Source: CAYLHS01 sp964383535 (GTDB taxonomy: Bacteria; Actinomycetota; Acidimicrobiia; Spongiisociales; UBA4744). Taken from it: a DNA stretch of 30,529 bases. Position 1 is the first letter of the stretch, and every line of letters begins with the position of its first letter. The notes below the pieces were generated by a model that was not told the origin of the DNA, ran no database searches, and was given only the letters and a program-made list of their open reading frames with translations. The position numbers and the translations under genes are program-made. Location of the stretch: NCBI GenBank assembly GCA_964383535.1, contig CAYLHS010000021.1, forward strand, positions 1 to 30,529, given 5' to 3'. This document shows positions 1 through 7,235 of this stretch, one piece after another.

Positions 1-434
1 TCATGATGTGGAACCCCATCGCGACCACGGCACTCCTCCCGGGCCAGTTCATCCCCGCCGCGAAAGCCGCCCACGGTGGAGAAGCGATCCTGGCCGTGCT
101 CGCGATCATCGTTTGGCACATCTACCACGTGCACATCAAATCGTTCAACAAGAGCATGTTCAACGGATCGATCACCCGGCATGAGATGGAGGAGGAGCAT
201 GCCAGGGAGCTCGCTCTCATCGAATCGGGTGAGGCGGAGGCTCCGCTTCCTCCCGTGACCGTTGTCGAGAAGCGGCGGAAGATCTTCATGCCGGTCTATG
301 CGCTCGTTGCAATCGTCCTCCTGGGCGGCGTGTATCTGTTCCTCACCTATGAACAGACCGCGATTGTGACGATCACTCCGCCGGAACAGGTGCAGATCTA
401 TCAGCCGGCGCCCACAACGACGACGCTTCCGTAG
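1..434 (+). CDS. Cytochrome b-like membrane protein, C-terminal part (5' truncated by window edge)
   Basis: The reading frame is open from the first base and ends at TAG 432-434; the first ATG at position 3 is probably internal, so the true start lies outside the window. The visible 143 residues contain a hydrophobic helix (about 27-45) running into a WHIYHVHI stretch. Its histidines resemble the heme-ligating histidines of di-heme cytochrome b / formate dehydrogenase gamma-type proteins. A charged cytoplasmic-looking loop rich in Glu follows, then a last transmembrane helix (about 93-114) and a Pro/Thr-rich tail (PTTTTLP). Cytochromes of this type pass electrons between the quinone pool and periplasmic multiheme cytochromes or dehydrogenases. 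Family assignment rests on the helix and His pattern only. It converges on aceE, and both stop codons sit inside one nested inverted repeat. Confidence 0.6.
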   Translation, partial: MMWNPIATTALLPGQFIPAAKAAHGGEAILAVLAIIVWHIYHVHIKSFNKSMFNGSITRHEMEEEHARELALIESGEAEAPLPPVTVVEKRRKIFMPVYALVAIVLLGGVYLFLTYEQTAIVTITPPEQVQIYQPAPTTTTLP

Positions 435-471
435 CCGAAGCGGAGCCTCCGCTGTACCGGGTGCTCGGCTA
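432..471. terminator. Nested inverted repeat between convergent genes, candidate bidirectional terminator
   Basis: Outer arms TAGCCGA (432-438) and TCGGCTA (465-471) are perfect complements and contain the stop codons of both flanking genes. An inner hairpin AGCGGA-gcc-TCCGCT (439-453) is nested inside. There is no T-tract, so classical intrinsic termination is uncertain. Confidence 0.5.
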
Positions 472-3165
472 GCGGGTTCTCGGATCCCCGACCTCAGGAT
501 CGATGCCATACCTGGCGATGGCATCCTTGACGGCTGCGTCGTCGACCACACCCTCGGCGGCCAGCGCGGACAGCACGGCGACGACGACATGAGCGGTATC
601 CGTCTCGAAGAACTCCCGGAGGCCCTGACGGGTGTCCGATCGCCCGAAGCCGTCGGTGCCGAGCGAGTCGAACCGGGCCGGCACCCACCGTGCGATCTGA
701 TCGGGAACCGCTTTCATGTAGTCGGTGACGGCAACGATGGGGCCGGTCGCGTCCGACAGTAGGCGAGTGACGAGCGGCGTTCTCGCGGCCTCGCCTGGGT
801 GGAGACGATTCCACCGTTCTGTCGAAAGGGCCTCTTCCCGCAGGCGCTTGTAGGACGTCGCGCTCCAGAGTTCCACGCCGACGCCGTAGTGCTCCGCGAG
901 CTCGCCCTGTGCCGAACGCGCGGCGGAATGCGCCGTGCCGGAGAACAGAACGGTCGCGTGACGGTCGAACCCGTCCGGCGCCGGCATCCAGCGGTACAGC
1001 CCGTCGATGATGCCGGACCCGATCCCGTCCGGCTTCGGCGGCTGCGGGTAGTTCTCGTTGTAGATGGTCAGGTAGTAGTAGACGTCCTCGCCGTCACCGT
1101 CGTACATGCGGCGAATGCCATGCTCGATGATGGCTGCGAGTTCGTAGGCGAATGCCGGATCGTACGCTTCGCAGACGGGGACCGTCGACGCGAGGAGAAG
1201 GCTGTGGCCGTCCTGGTGTTGCAGACCCTCGCCGAGCAGCGTGGTCCGCCCGGCGGTTGCCCCCATCAGGAAGCCCCTGGCCCTGGCGTCTGCCGCCGCC
1301 CACAGGAAGTCGCCGACTCGCTGGAAACCGAACATCGAGTAGAACGTATAGAAGGGCACCATCGGCACGCCCCGAGTCGCGTAGGCGGTCGCCGCGGCGG
1401 TCCAGGAGGCGACCGCACCGGCCTCGGTGATCCCTTCTTCGAGGATCTGCCCGTCGGTTCCCTCTTCGTAGGAGAGCATCAGACCGGCATCGACAGGGAT
1501 GTACCGCTGGCCGAACGGTGCGTAGATGCGAAGCTCCTTGAAGAGTCCGTCCATGCCGAATGTCCGACCCTCGTCGGGAATGATCGGGACGACCCTGCTT
1601 CCGAATGTCTCGTGGCGCGCCAGATTGCGGAGCAGCCTCGCGAAGGCCATCGTCGTCGAGAACGACTGGGTGCCGGATCCTTCGTCGAACTCGGCGAACG
1701 GCTCTGCGTCCGGCAGATCGATTCCCCTGTGGATCCGCCGGCTACGAACGGGCACCGATCCTCCCAGCGACCGGCGCCGTTCCATCAAGTACTGGAACTC
1801 GGGGGAGTCCACATCGGGTCTGAAGTAGGGGGGTTCCTGATCCTCCGTCAGCGCCTCATCAGGGATCTCGTTTTCGAGGTGGAGCCGGTCTCGTAGGCCG
1901 ATGAGCTGCCGGCCGGTCAGCTTCTTGATCTGGTGGGTCGCATTCCTTGCCTCGACATCCGGGCCGAGGGTCCACCCCTTCACCGTCTTGGCGAGGATGA
2001 CCGTCGGTTGCGCCTCGTGCTCGACGGCGGCACGGTATGCGGCGTAGAGCTTGTGGTAGTCGTGACCGCCGCGGGGGAGCTTGCGGAGTTGGTCGTCGGT
2101 CAGGTGCTCGACCATTTTGCGAAGCCGGAGATCAGGCCCGAAAAAGTGCTCCCTGATGTAGGCGCCGTCCTCGACGGCGAACTTCTGGTACTCGCCGTCC
2201 AGTGTCGTATTCATCTTGTTGACAAGGACGCCATCGACATCTCGAGCGAGGAGTTCGTCCCACGCCGATCCCCAGATCACCTTGATGACGTTCCAACCCG
2301 CACCGCGAAACATCGCCTCCAGTTCCTGAATGATCTTGCCGTTCCCGCGAACGGGGCCATCGAGCCGTTGGAGGTTCGCGTTGATGATCCACGTCAGGTT
2401 GTCCAGTCCTTCGCGTGCGGCCAGGTTGATGCCGGCGAGCGCTTCGGGCTCGTCCATTTCGCCATCGCCGAGGAACGCCCAGACACGCGATCCGGTCGTG
2501 TCGTCGATGTGCCGGTTCTGGAGGTAGCGGTTGAATCGCGCGAGGTAGACGGAGTTGAGAGGGCCGAGCCCCATCGAGACGGTCGGAAACTCCCAGAACT
2601 CCGGCATGAGTCTCGGGTGCGGATAAGACGACAGCCCTCCGCCGGCTGCCTCGAGGCGGAAGTGGTCGAGCTGGCTGTCACTGAGGCGACGCTCGATGAA
2701 CGCCCTCGCGTAGATGCCCGGTGCGGCATGTCCCTGGAAGAAGATGTGATCGCCGGGGGTGCCGTCGTCCTTTCCCCTGAAGAAGTGATTGAAGCCAACC
2801 TCATAGAGTGCCGCCGATGACGCGAACGTCGACAAGTGGCCGCCGATGCCCTCCGCGGCATGGTTTGCCCGCACGACCATGACTGCGGCGTTCCACCGGA
2901 TGAAGCGCCGGATTCGTTTCTCGAGCTTGTCGTCGCCGGGGAACCACGCCTGCTCCTCGGTTGGGATCGTGTTGACGTAGGGGGTATTGATCGTTGCCGG
3001 GATGCCGACCTGTTGTTCGCGCGCGCGCATGAGCATCCGCGAGAGGATGTACCGTGCCCTCGTCTTGCCGCCAACCTCGATGAGCTGGTCGAGGGAGTCG
3101 ATCCACTCGTTGGTCTCCGTCGGGTCCGTATCCGGCAGCTGCTGCACAAAGCGATCGATATTCAT
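469..3165 (-). CDS. aceE: Pyruvate dehydrogenase E1 component, homodimeric type (AceE)
   Basis: At 898 aa it matches the size of the single-chain E1 (E. coli AceE is about 890 aa). E1 uses thiamine diphosphate to decarboxylate pyruvate and acetylate the lipoyl group of E2. The ThDP-binding segment starts with GDGEMDEPEAL (from residue 233) and ends at the NLQRLDGPVRGNG stretch around residue 263. Further family stretches are GHLSTFASSA (about 109) and LLGEGLQHQDGHS in the C-terminal half. The start is the ATG at 3163-3165, preceded 9 nt upstream by a -10-like TACCCT, so the leader would be only 2-3 nt. No E2 or E3 gene is adjacent, so the rest of the complex must be encoded elsewhere. It is transcribed divergently from the dehydratase at 3261. 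The large open frames on the opposite strand inside it are high-GC shadows. Confidence 0.97.
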   Translation of the reverse strand: MNIDRFVQQLPDTDPTETNEWIDSLDQLIEVGGKTRARYILSRMLMRAREQQVGIPATINTPYVNTIPTEEQAWFPGDDKLEKRIRRFIRWNAAVMVVRANHAAEGIGGHLSTFASSAALYEVGFNHFFRGKDDGTPGDHIFFQGHAAPGIYARAFIERRLSDSQLDHFRLEAAGGGLSSYPHPRLMPEFWEFPTVSMGLGPLNSVYLARFNRYLQNRHIDDTTGSRVWAFLGDGEMDEPEALAGINLAAREGLDNLTWIINANLQRLDGPVRGNGKIIQELEAMFRGAGWNVIKVIWGSAWDELLARDVDGVLVNKMNTTLDGEYQKFAVEDGAYIREHFFGPDLRLRKMVEHLTDDQLRKLPRGGHDYHKLYAAYRAAVEHEAQPTVILAKTVKGWTLGPDVEARNATHQIKKLTGRQLIGLRDRLHLENEIPDEALTEDQEPPYFRPDVDSPEFQYLMERRRSLGGSVPVRSRRIHRGIDLPDAEPFAEFDEGSGTQSFSTTMAFARLLRNLARHETFGSRVVPIIPDEGRTFGMDGLFKELRIYAPFGQRYIPVDAGLMLSYEEGTDGQILEEGITEAGAVASWTAAATAYATRGVPMVPFYTFYSMFGFQRVGDFLWAAADARARGFLMGATAGRTTLLGEGLQHQDGHSLLLASTVPVCEAYDPAFAYELAAIIEHGIRRMYDGDGEDVYYYLTIYNENYPQPPKPDGIGSGIIDGLYRWMPAPDGFDRHATVLFSGTAHSAARSAQGELAEHYGVGVELWSATSYKRLREEALSTERWNRLHPGEAARTPLVTRLLSDATGPIVAVTDYMKAVPDQIARWVPARFDSLGTDGFGRSDTRQGLREFFETDTAHVVVAVLSALAAEGVVDDAAVKDAIARYGIDPEVGDPRTR

Positions 3166-3174
3166 TGCCCAAAG

Positions 3175-3180
3175 AGGGTA
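3175..3180 (-). promoter_or_regulatory. Candidate -10 box of aceE (TACCCT)
   Basis: TACCCT on the minus strand ends 9 nt before the aceE ATG, consistent with transcription starting almost at the start codon. No convincing -35 was seen. Confidence 0.4.
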
Positions 3181-3247
3181 TCGCCACCTGATCCTCTATG
3201 CGGCAGAGAAGGGTCGCGAAGCCTCGAACCCCCGGCCGGGGAGGGGG

Positions 3248-3253
3248 TACACT
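3248..3253 (+). promoter_or_regulatory. Candidate -10 box (TACACT) giving a leaderless dehydratase mRNA
   Basis: TACACT is followed by exactly 7 nt and then the GTG at 3261, which places the expected transcription start on the first base of the start codon. No Shine-Dalgarno sequence is present. Confidence 0.55.
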
Positions 3254-3260
3254 CGCCGGC

Positions 3261-4187
3261 GTGGTGACGTTCGATGACATCCAGGCGGCAGCGACCCGGA
3301 TCGCGCCATATGTCCACCGGACCCCGGTGATGACCTCCGCGACACTTGACGAAGAGCTCGGCGCGTCGATCCTCTTCAAATGCGAGAACCTTCAGAAGGT
3401 GGGCGCCTTCAAAGCGCGCGGAGCCGTGAATGCTGTGCTGTCACTGGACAGCGACATCGCTTCGAAGGGTGTGGTGACCCACTCGTCCGGCAACCACGGC
3501 CAAGCGTTGGCGTACGCCGCTTCGATCAGAAGGATCCCATGCACGGTGGTGATGCCCGACACGGCGCCCCAGGTCAAGGTCGACGCCGTCAGAGGGTATG
3601 GCGCCGATGTCGTCTTCTGCCGACAGTCTGAGCGGGAGGCCACCGCCGAACGAGTCCGCTCGGAACTCGATGCCACGGTCGTGCATCCCTTCGAGGATCC
3701 AGCGGTGATCGCCGGCCAAGGGACGGTGATGCTCGAGCTGGCCGAGCAGATGGGCGATCTCGATCTCGTGGTTGCGCCGATCGGTGGGGGAGGGCTCCTC
3801 TCAGGGACAGCGATCGCTGCCGCCGCGCTGCTGCCCGACGCCCATGTCGTGGGGGCGGAGCCCGAGCTGGTCGACGACGCGTATCGTTCGCTCGTCAGTG
3901 GATTCCGTCAGCCTCGAGTGCCTCGTCCAGGAACGCTTGCAGATGGCCTCCTGACCGGAATCGGAGGGCGGGCGTTCCGCATCCTGACCGATCTGCAGGT
4001 TCGCGTTGTGACTGTGACCGAGGATCAGATCGTGTCGGCGGCCCGATTCTTCGTGGAGCGGATGAAACTCGTGGTTGAACCGTCCGGTGCAACAGGCCTG
4101 GCTGCCGTGCGGGCCATGGGCGTCCACGGTTTGCGCGTCGGGGTCGTCGTGTCGGGCGGCAACACCGACTTCTCCTGGCTCGCCTAG
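3261..4187 (+). CDS. PLP-dependent threonine/serine dehydratase (IlvA/serine racemase fold type II)
   Basis: This 308-aa protein deaminates threonine or serine to the 2-oxo acid using pyridoxal phosphate, or may racemise serine. The Schiff-base lysine is in the motif FKARGA near residue 53. The substrate loop HSSGNHGQA and the phosphate-binding glycine loop GGGGLLSG follow in the usual order, and SGGN sits near the C-terminus. The length fits the short catabolic form with no ACT regulatory domain, so it is unlikely to be the isoleucine-feedback-inhibited biosynthetic enzyme. The frame is open upstream to 3198, but GTG 3261 was chosen because homology starts there and a -10 box lies 7 nt upstream. 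GTG 3264 is possible. Whether threonine, serine or hydroxyaspartate is the substrate cannot be told from sequence. Confidence 0.9.
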   Translation: MVTFDDIQAAATRIAPYVHRTPVMTSATLDEELGASILFKCENLQKVGAFKARGAVNAVLSLDSDIASKGVVTHSSGNHGQALAYAASIRRIPCTVVMPDTAPQVKVDAVRGYGADVVFCRQSEREATAERVRSELDATVVHPFEDPAVIAGQGTVMLELAEQMGDLDLVVAPIGGGGLLSGTAIAAAALLPDAHVVGAEPELVDDAYRSLVSGFRQPRVPRPGTLADGLLTGIGGRAFRILTDLQVRVVTVTEDQIVSAARFFVERMKLVVEPSGATGLAAVRAMGVHGLRVGVVVSGGNTDFSWLA

Positions 4188-4203
4188 CCCCCCCAGTCCC
4201 TTC

Positions 4204-4276
4204 TCACGTGTGAGCTGCTGTCAGTGCCTAGCTCACGCAAGAAGGTGTGGTGGGTCGTAGTGCAGCTCACACGTGA
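4204..4276. terminator. 15-bp perfect inverted repeat between convergent genes
   Basis: TCACGTGTGAGCTGC at 4204-4218 is exactly complementary to 4262-4276, with a 43-nt loop. The right arm overlaps the stop codon of the DUF1634 gene, and the left arm lies 17 nt after the dehydratase stop. A T-tract is absent. It may end transcription from both sides or serve as a protein-binding site, since each arm contains CACGTG. Confidence 0.45.
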
Positions 4277-4596
4277 CCAATGATCATGCCGACCAGCAGA
4301 ATGCCGACCACGACAGTAGCGGTGGCTGCTGCTGCCCAGTCTCGTTCTCGGAGCCGAGCGCCGATGAGCGCAAGGACACCCATGCCGGGCGTCGCACCGC
4401 ACACCAGGATTCCCGCGAGTTCTAGGCGGGCATGAAGCGGTCCGCCGGCGAAGAGATCGGTGAGACGTAGCGCAGGCGTCGAAGTGTCGCCGGCAACGAT
4501 TCCTATCGCCAGACCGATGGCGAGTAGCACCCCTCCGAGTGCTACGCCTCCTCGGAGGACTGCCGCTACGAGTGCATGGCCGGAGTCGCTCTTCAT
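4267..4596 (-). CDS. DUF1634 small membrane protein, partner of TauE/SafE exporter
   Basis: A 109-aa protein with three predicted transmembrane helices (about 10-35, 57-78 and 86-108). The TDLFAGGPLHARLELAGILV region followed by TPGMGVLALI fits the DUF1634 family, whose members are commonly encoded next to TauE/SafE-type anion exporters. Its ATG overlaps the stop of the upstream exporter gene in an ATGA arrangement (4593-4596), so the two are translationally coupled and probably act together. The molecular role of DUF1634 is unknown; an accessory subunit is an inference from the conserved pairing. Confidence 0.8.
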   Translation of the reverse strand: MKSDSGHALVAAVLRGGVALGGVLLAIGLAIGIVAGDTSTPALRLTDLFAGGPLHARLELAGILVCGATPGMGVLALIGARLRERDWAAAATATVVVGILLVGMIIGHV

Positions 4597-5444
4597 CCCG
4601 CACCTCGAATAACCATGACGACCGCAACGAGAACCAAGATGACTCCGAGGGTCGTTCTAAGCGCACGAGGTGAGGCAGCACCCGCGAAGCGTGTTCCGAC
4701 CAACGCACCGGCCAGGACGCCGAGGGCGAGCGGTGCTGCGACGCCAGGATGGAGGAATCCGCGACCGAGATAGACGGTGAGCCCCGCCGTGGCGGTGACA
4801 CCAATCATGAAGCTCGAGGTCGCTGCCGCGACTTTCACGGGAACATCCATGCCGAGGTTCATGGCAGGCACCTTGAGCACGCCGCCACCGACACCGAGAA
4901 GACCCGAGGCCAGCCCAGCGACGAACGACACCCCTTCTCCGATCGGAAGTCGCTTCGCCGTGTACGAGACCATTGACGCTGTGCGTTCGTCCCAGAATGC
5001 GCCTCCGAGGGGTCGCCTGGTCTCCCATCCCGCTCGTTCCACGCCGGCCGCGCCGACATGCTCCCCGTGCTCGCCGTGTCCCCGCAGTGAGAGGATGCCG
5101 GTGACGACCAGCAGGACGCCGAAGACCACCGAGAGTACTCTTGCCGGAACGAGCGTCCCGATGAACCCGCCAGCGAGACCGCCGAGCGCAGTCGCCAGTT
5201 CGAGCGTGAGGGCCAGTCTGGTGTTCACCAGACCCAGGCGGACGTACCGGCCGCTTGCAGTGATCGACGTCACCGCGACGGCAACCAGCGACGCAGCGAT
5301 CGCCGTCTTGATGTCAAAACCGAAGAGGATGGTCAGCGCCGGAACGATTACCACACCTCCGCCGATGCCGACCAGCGCGCCGAGGGATCCGGACACCAGC
5401 CCGAGAAGCACGAGACCGACGAGCGCCAACAGTCCAACGGTCAC
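4593..5444 (-). CDS. TauE/SafE (TSUP) family anion exporter
   Basis: This 283-aa polytopic membrane protein has the two glycine-rich repeats of the family: GALVGIGGGVVIVPAL near the N-terminus and SGLLGVGGGVLKVPAM in the second half. A hydrophilic loop rich in His and Glu (GHGEHGEH) lies between them. TSUP proteins move sulfite, sulfoacetate, thiosulfate or related anions; the substrate here is not predictable. The frame extends upstream to 5582, but that extension is hydrophilic and Cys/Arg-rich. GTG 5444, just before the first helix, was chosen; it follows GAGGG 4 nt upstream and overlaps the stop of a possible leader peptide. The DUF1634 gene follows with a 4-nt overlap. Confidence 0.87.
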   Translation of the reverse strand: MTVGLLALVGLVLLGLVSGSLGALVGIGGGVVIVPALTILFGFDIKTAIAASLVAVAVTSITASGRYVRLGLVNTRLALTLELATALGGLAGGFIGTLVPARVLSVVFGVLLVVTGILSLRGHGEHGEHVGAAGVERAGWETRRPLGGAFWDERTASMVSYTAKRLPIGEGVSFVAGLASGLLGVGGGVLKVPAMNLGMDVPVKVAAATSSFMIGVTATAGLTVYLGRGFLHPGVAAPLALGVLAGALVGTRFAGAASPRALRTTLGVILVLVAVVMVIRGAG

Positions 5445-5497
5445 GAAACCCTCGCAGAAGCGCCCACCGGCCGCGCCGAAGCGCGCGCCGCAACCAT
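5441..5497 (-). CDS. Possible leaderless 18-aa upstream ORF coupled to the TSUP gene
   Basis: An ATG at 5495-5497 begins 6 nt after a very good -10 box (TACAAT, 5504-5509), so it would be the first codon of the transcript. It encodes 18 residues, mostly Ala, Arg, Ser and Val, and ends at TGA 5441-5443. That stop overlaps the GTG start of the exporter as GTGA. This geometry predicts translational coupling. The peptide has no Cys run or other attenuation signature and no homolog is recognised, so it may simply deliver ribosomes to the exporter start. Confidence 0.35.
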   Translation of the reverse strand: MVAARASARPVGASARVS

Positions 5498-5503
5498 GGG
5501 AGC

Positions 5504-5509
5504 ATTGTA
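5504..5509 (-). promoter_or_regulatory. -10 box TACAAT of the TSUP-DUF1634 operon
   Basis: TACAAT on the minus strand matches five of six bases of the sigma-70 -10 consensus. Transcription is expected to start at about 5497, the first base of the small upstream ORF. Confidence 0.5.
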
Positions 5510-5545
5510 CGTGCTCGATCTCGTCGCGTAGATACTGGCGGCAGG

Positions 5546-5551
5546 TAGCGT
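5546..5551 (+). promoter_or_regulatory. Candidate -10 box (TAGCGT) of msrB
   Basis: TAGCGT lies 20 nt before the msrB ATG. It predicts a leader of roughly 14 nt that includes the GAGGAG ribosome-binding site at 5561-5566. Confidence 0.4.
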
Positions 5552-5571
5552 GGACGGCGAGAGGAGACCGC

Positions 5572-5961
5572 ATGAGTTTCACACTGGAAGACGCGGAGTT
5601 GCGTAGTCGGCTGACATCTCAGCAATACGCCATCACCCAGCAGGCGGAGACAGAGCCACCTTTCACAGGTGAGTATTGGAACGTGAAGGCTGATGGGACC
5701 TACTCGTGCATCGTGTGCGGAACCGATCTGTTCCGTTCGGAGGCCAAGTACGAGTCCGGATCAGGCTGGCCGAGCTTCTACGAGGCGATAGGGGACGGCA
5801 TCATCGAGACGCGCGAGGATCGCAGCCACGGGATGGTGCGCACCGAGATCGTTTGCGCTCATTGCGGGGCCCATCTCGGGCACGTGTTCACCGACGGACC
5901 CCAACCGACCGGACTTCGGTTCTGCGTCAACTCGGCATCGCTCGACCTGAAGAAGGACTGA
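5572..5961 (+). CDS. msrB: Peptide-methionine (R)-S-oxide reductase MsrB
   Basis: This 129-aa enzyme repairs methionine-R-sulfoxide in oxidised proteins. All four zinc-binding cysteines are present in two CXXC pairs (Cys46/49 and Cys95/98). The catalytic cysteine is Cys118 in RFCVNSASL, so this MsrB uses Cys rather than Sec. The GSGWPSF segment (63-69) and GHVF (103-106) are typical. GAGGAG 5 nt before ATG 5572 fixes the start; the open frame running upstream overlaps the promoter and the divergent exporter. The class V aminotransferase-like gene starts 12 nt downstream and is probably co-transcribed. Confidence 0.96.
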   Translation: MSFTLEDAELRSRLTSQQYAITQQAETEPPFTGEYWNVKADGTYSCIVCGTDLFRSEAKYESGSGWPSFYEAIGDGIIETREDRSHGMVRTEIVCAHCGAHLGHVFTDGPQPTGLRFCVNSASLDLKKD

Positions 5962-5973
5962 GTTCCTCACCGC

Positions 5974-7146
5974 ATGGATGTTGCGGCGCTGCGCGCAGAC
6001 ACGCCGGGATGTGAAACCGTTGTCCACTTCAACAACGCAGGGAGCTCACTGCCGCCTCGTCCCGTCGTCGAGGCCCAGACCTCGTGGATCGCTGAAGAGG
6101 CGCGTCTCGGTGGGTACGAGATGGCGGAGCGACATCAGACCAGGATCGAGGGCGTATACGGTTCCATAGCCCGGATGATCGGTGCAGAACCGGGCGAGAT
6201 TGCGCTCCTCGAGAGCGCCACGGTGGCTTGGTGGCAGGCGTTCCACAGCCTCGATCTTCACGGCAAGACCATCCTGACGTCCGAAGTCGACTATGGATCG
6301 AACTTCGTCGCCTATCTCCAGGCGGCGCGCAGAACCGGCTCGAGAGTCGAGGTGGTTCCGTCGGACGCCAGCGGCCAGATCGCCGTCGATGAGTTGGAAC
6401 GCCGTATCGATGATTCGGTGGGGCTTATCGCAGTGACCCACATGCCGACGAATGGGGGCTTGATCAACCCTGCGGACGAGATAGGGGCGGTGGCGCGGGC
6501 GGCCGGTGTCCCGTTTCTGCTCGATGCGTGCCAGACCGTTGGACAGATTCCGATCGATGTCGAGGCGTTGGGGTGTGACTTCCTGTCGGCAACCGGTCGC
6601 AAGTACCTGCGTGGCCCAAGAGGAACGGGATTCTTGTATGTGAGCCGACGGCGGCTCGAGTCGTCCGAGCCGGCGCTTCTCGACGCGCACGGAGCGACGA
6701 TGCACGGATCCGATGACTTCCACGTCCGTCCCGACGCGCGTCGCTTCGAGATGTTCGAGGCGAGCTACGCGGCGCGTGCCGCACTGGGCACCGCCGTCGA
6801 CTACGCAAGGGCTGTCGGGCTGGAGGCGATCGGCGATCGGATCGCCGGGCTTGCCTCCACGCTTCGTTCGCGCCTTGGGGAGCGAGGCGCTCGCATCCAC
6901 GACCTAGGGGCACGCCGTGGGGGAATCGTCACGTTCACCATGGACGGTGTAGATGCGCGCAACGTGAAGCATCGGCTTGGTGCCCGCTCCATCAATGTCT
7001 CGGTGGTGCGGCCTTCGTCGACGCCGGTTGACAGTGAACGTCGAGATTTGCCGGAGATGGTGCGTGCCTCGGTTCACTACTACAACACCGAAGAGGAGAT
7101 CGATCTGCTCGTCTCCTCGCTCGCGGAGGACGTTCGGAAGAGATGA
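5974..7146 (+). CDS. Class V aminotransferase-fold PLP enzyme (cysteine desulfurase/EgtE-like)
   Basis: This 390-aa enzyme has a PLP lysine at Lys210 in LSATGRKYLRGPRGTGF and a cofactor aspartate at Asp184 in LLDACQ. It begins with HFNNAGSSLPP and ends with the VHYYNTEEEID segment usual for this group. Canonical cysteine desulfurases have a catalytic Cys in a mobile C-terminal loop. Here the only cysteines are at 13, 186 and 201, so persulfide chemistry is unlikely. A C-S lyase of the EgtE type, an epimerase or a true aminotransferase are alternatives. It is the second gene of an msrB operon, which loosely suggests sulfur or redox metabolism. No Shine-Dalgarno sequence was found in the 12-nt gap, so translation may depend on coupling. 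Confidence 0.82.
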   Translation: MDVAALRADTPGCETVVHFNNAGSSLPPRPVVEAQTSWIAEEARLGGYEMAERHQTRIEGVYGSIARMIGAEPGEIALLESATVAWWQAFHSLDLHGKTILTSEVDYGSNFVAYLQAARRTGSRVEVVPSDASGQIAVDELERRIDDSVGLIAVTHMPTNGGLINPADEIGAVARAAGVPFLLDACQTVGQIPIDVEALGCDFLSATGRKYLRGPRGTGFLYVSRRRLESSEPALLDAHGATMHGSDDFHVRPDARRFEMFEASYAARAALGTAVDYARAVGLEAIGDRIAGLASTLRSRLGERGARIHDLGARRGGIVTFTMDGVDARNVKHRLGARSINVSVVRPSSTPVDSERRDLPEMVRASVHYYNTEEEIDLLVSSLAEDVRKR

Positions 7147-7173
7147 TCGACCCTCCGAAGGGGCGCGGTCGAC
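7147..7173 (+). terminator. Candidate stem-loop after the class V enzyme
   Basis: TCGACC (7147-7152) pairs with GGTCGA (7168-7173), with further short CCTC/GGGG pairing inside. There is no T-run. It lies directly after the stop codon and before the fdh promoter. Confidence 0.35.
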
Positions 7174-7209
7174 GAACTGGGCGGTGTCGGATGACGCGAT
7201 GACCGCCAC

Positions 7210-7230
7210 TAGGCTGATCGACGAAGGAGG
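7210..7230 (+). promoter_or_regulatory. fdh operon -10 box (TAGGCT) and strong ribosome-binding site
   Basis: TAGGCT at 7210-7215 is a candidate -10 box. AAGGAGG at 7224-7230, 5 nt before ATG 7236, is a near-perfect Shine-Dalgarno sequence. Unlike many genes here, this operon would be translated from a leadered mRNA. Confidence 0.5.
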
Positions 7231-7235
7231 CGTGC

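Noticed and set aside
799..2820. Plus-strand open frames of about 300-365 codons inside aceE
   Set aside because: Antisense shadows of a strongly conserved high-GC gene, with no recognisable domain or ribosome-binding site.
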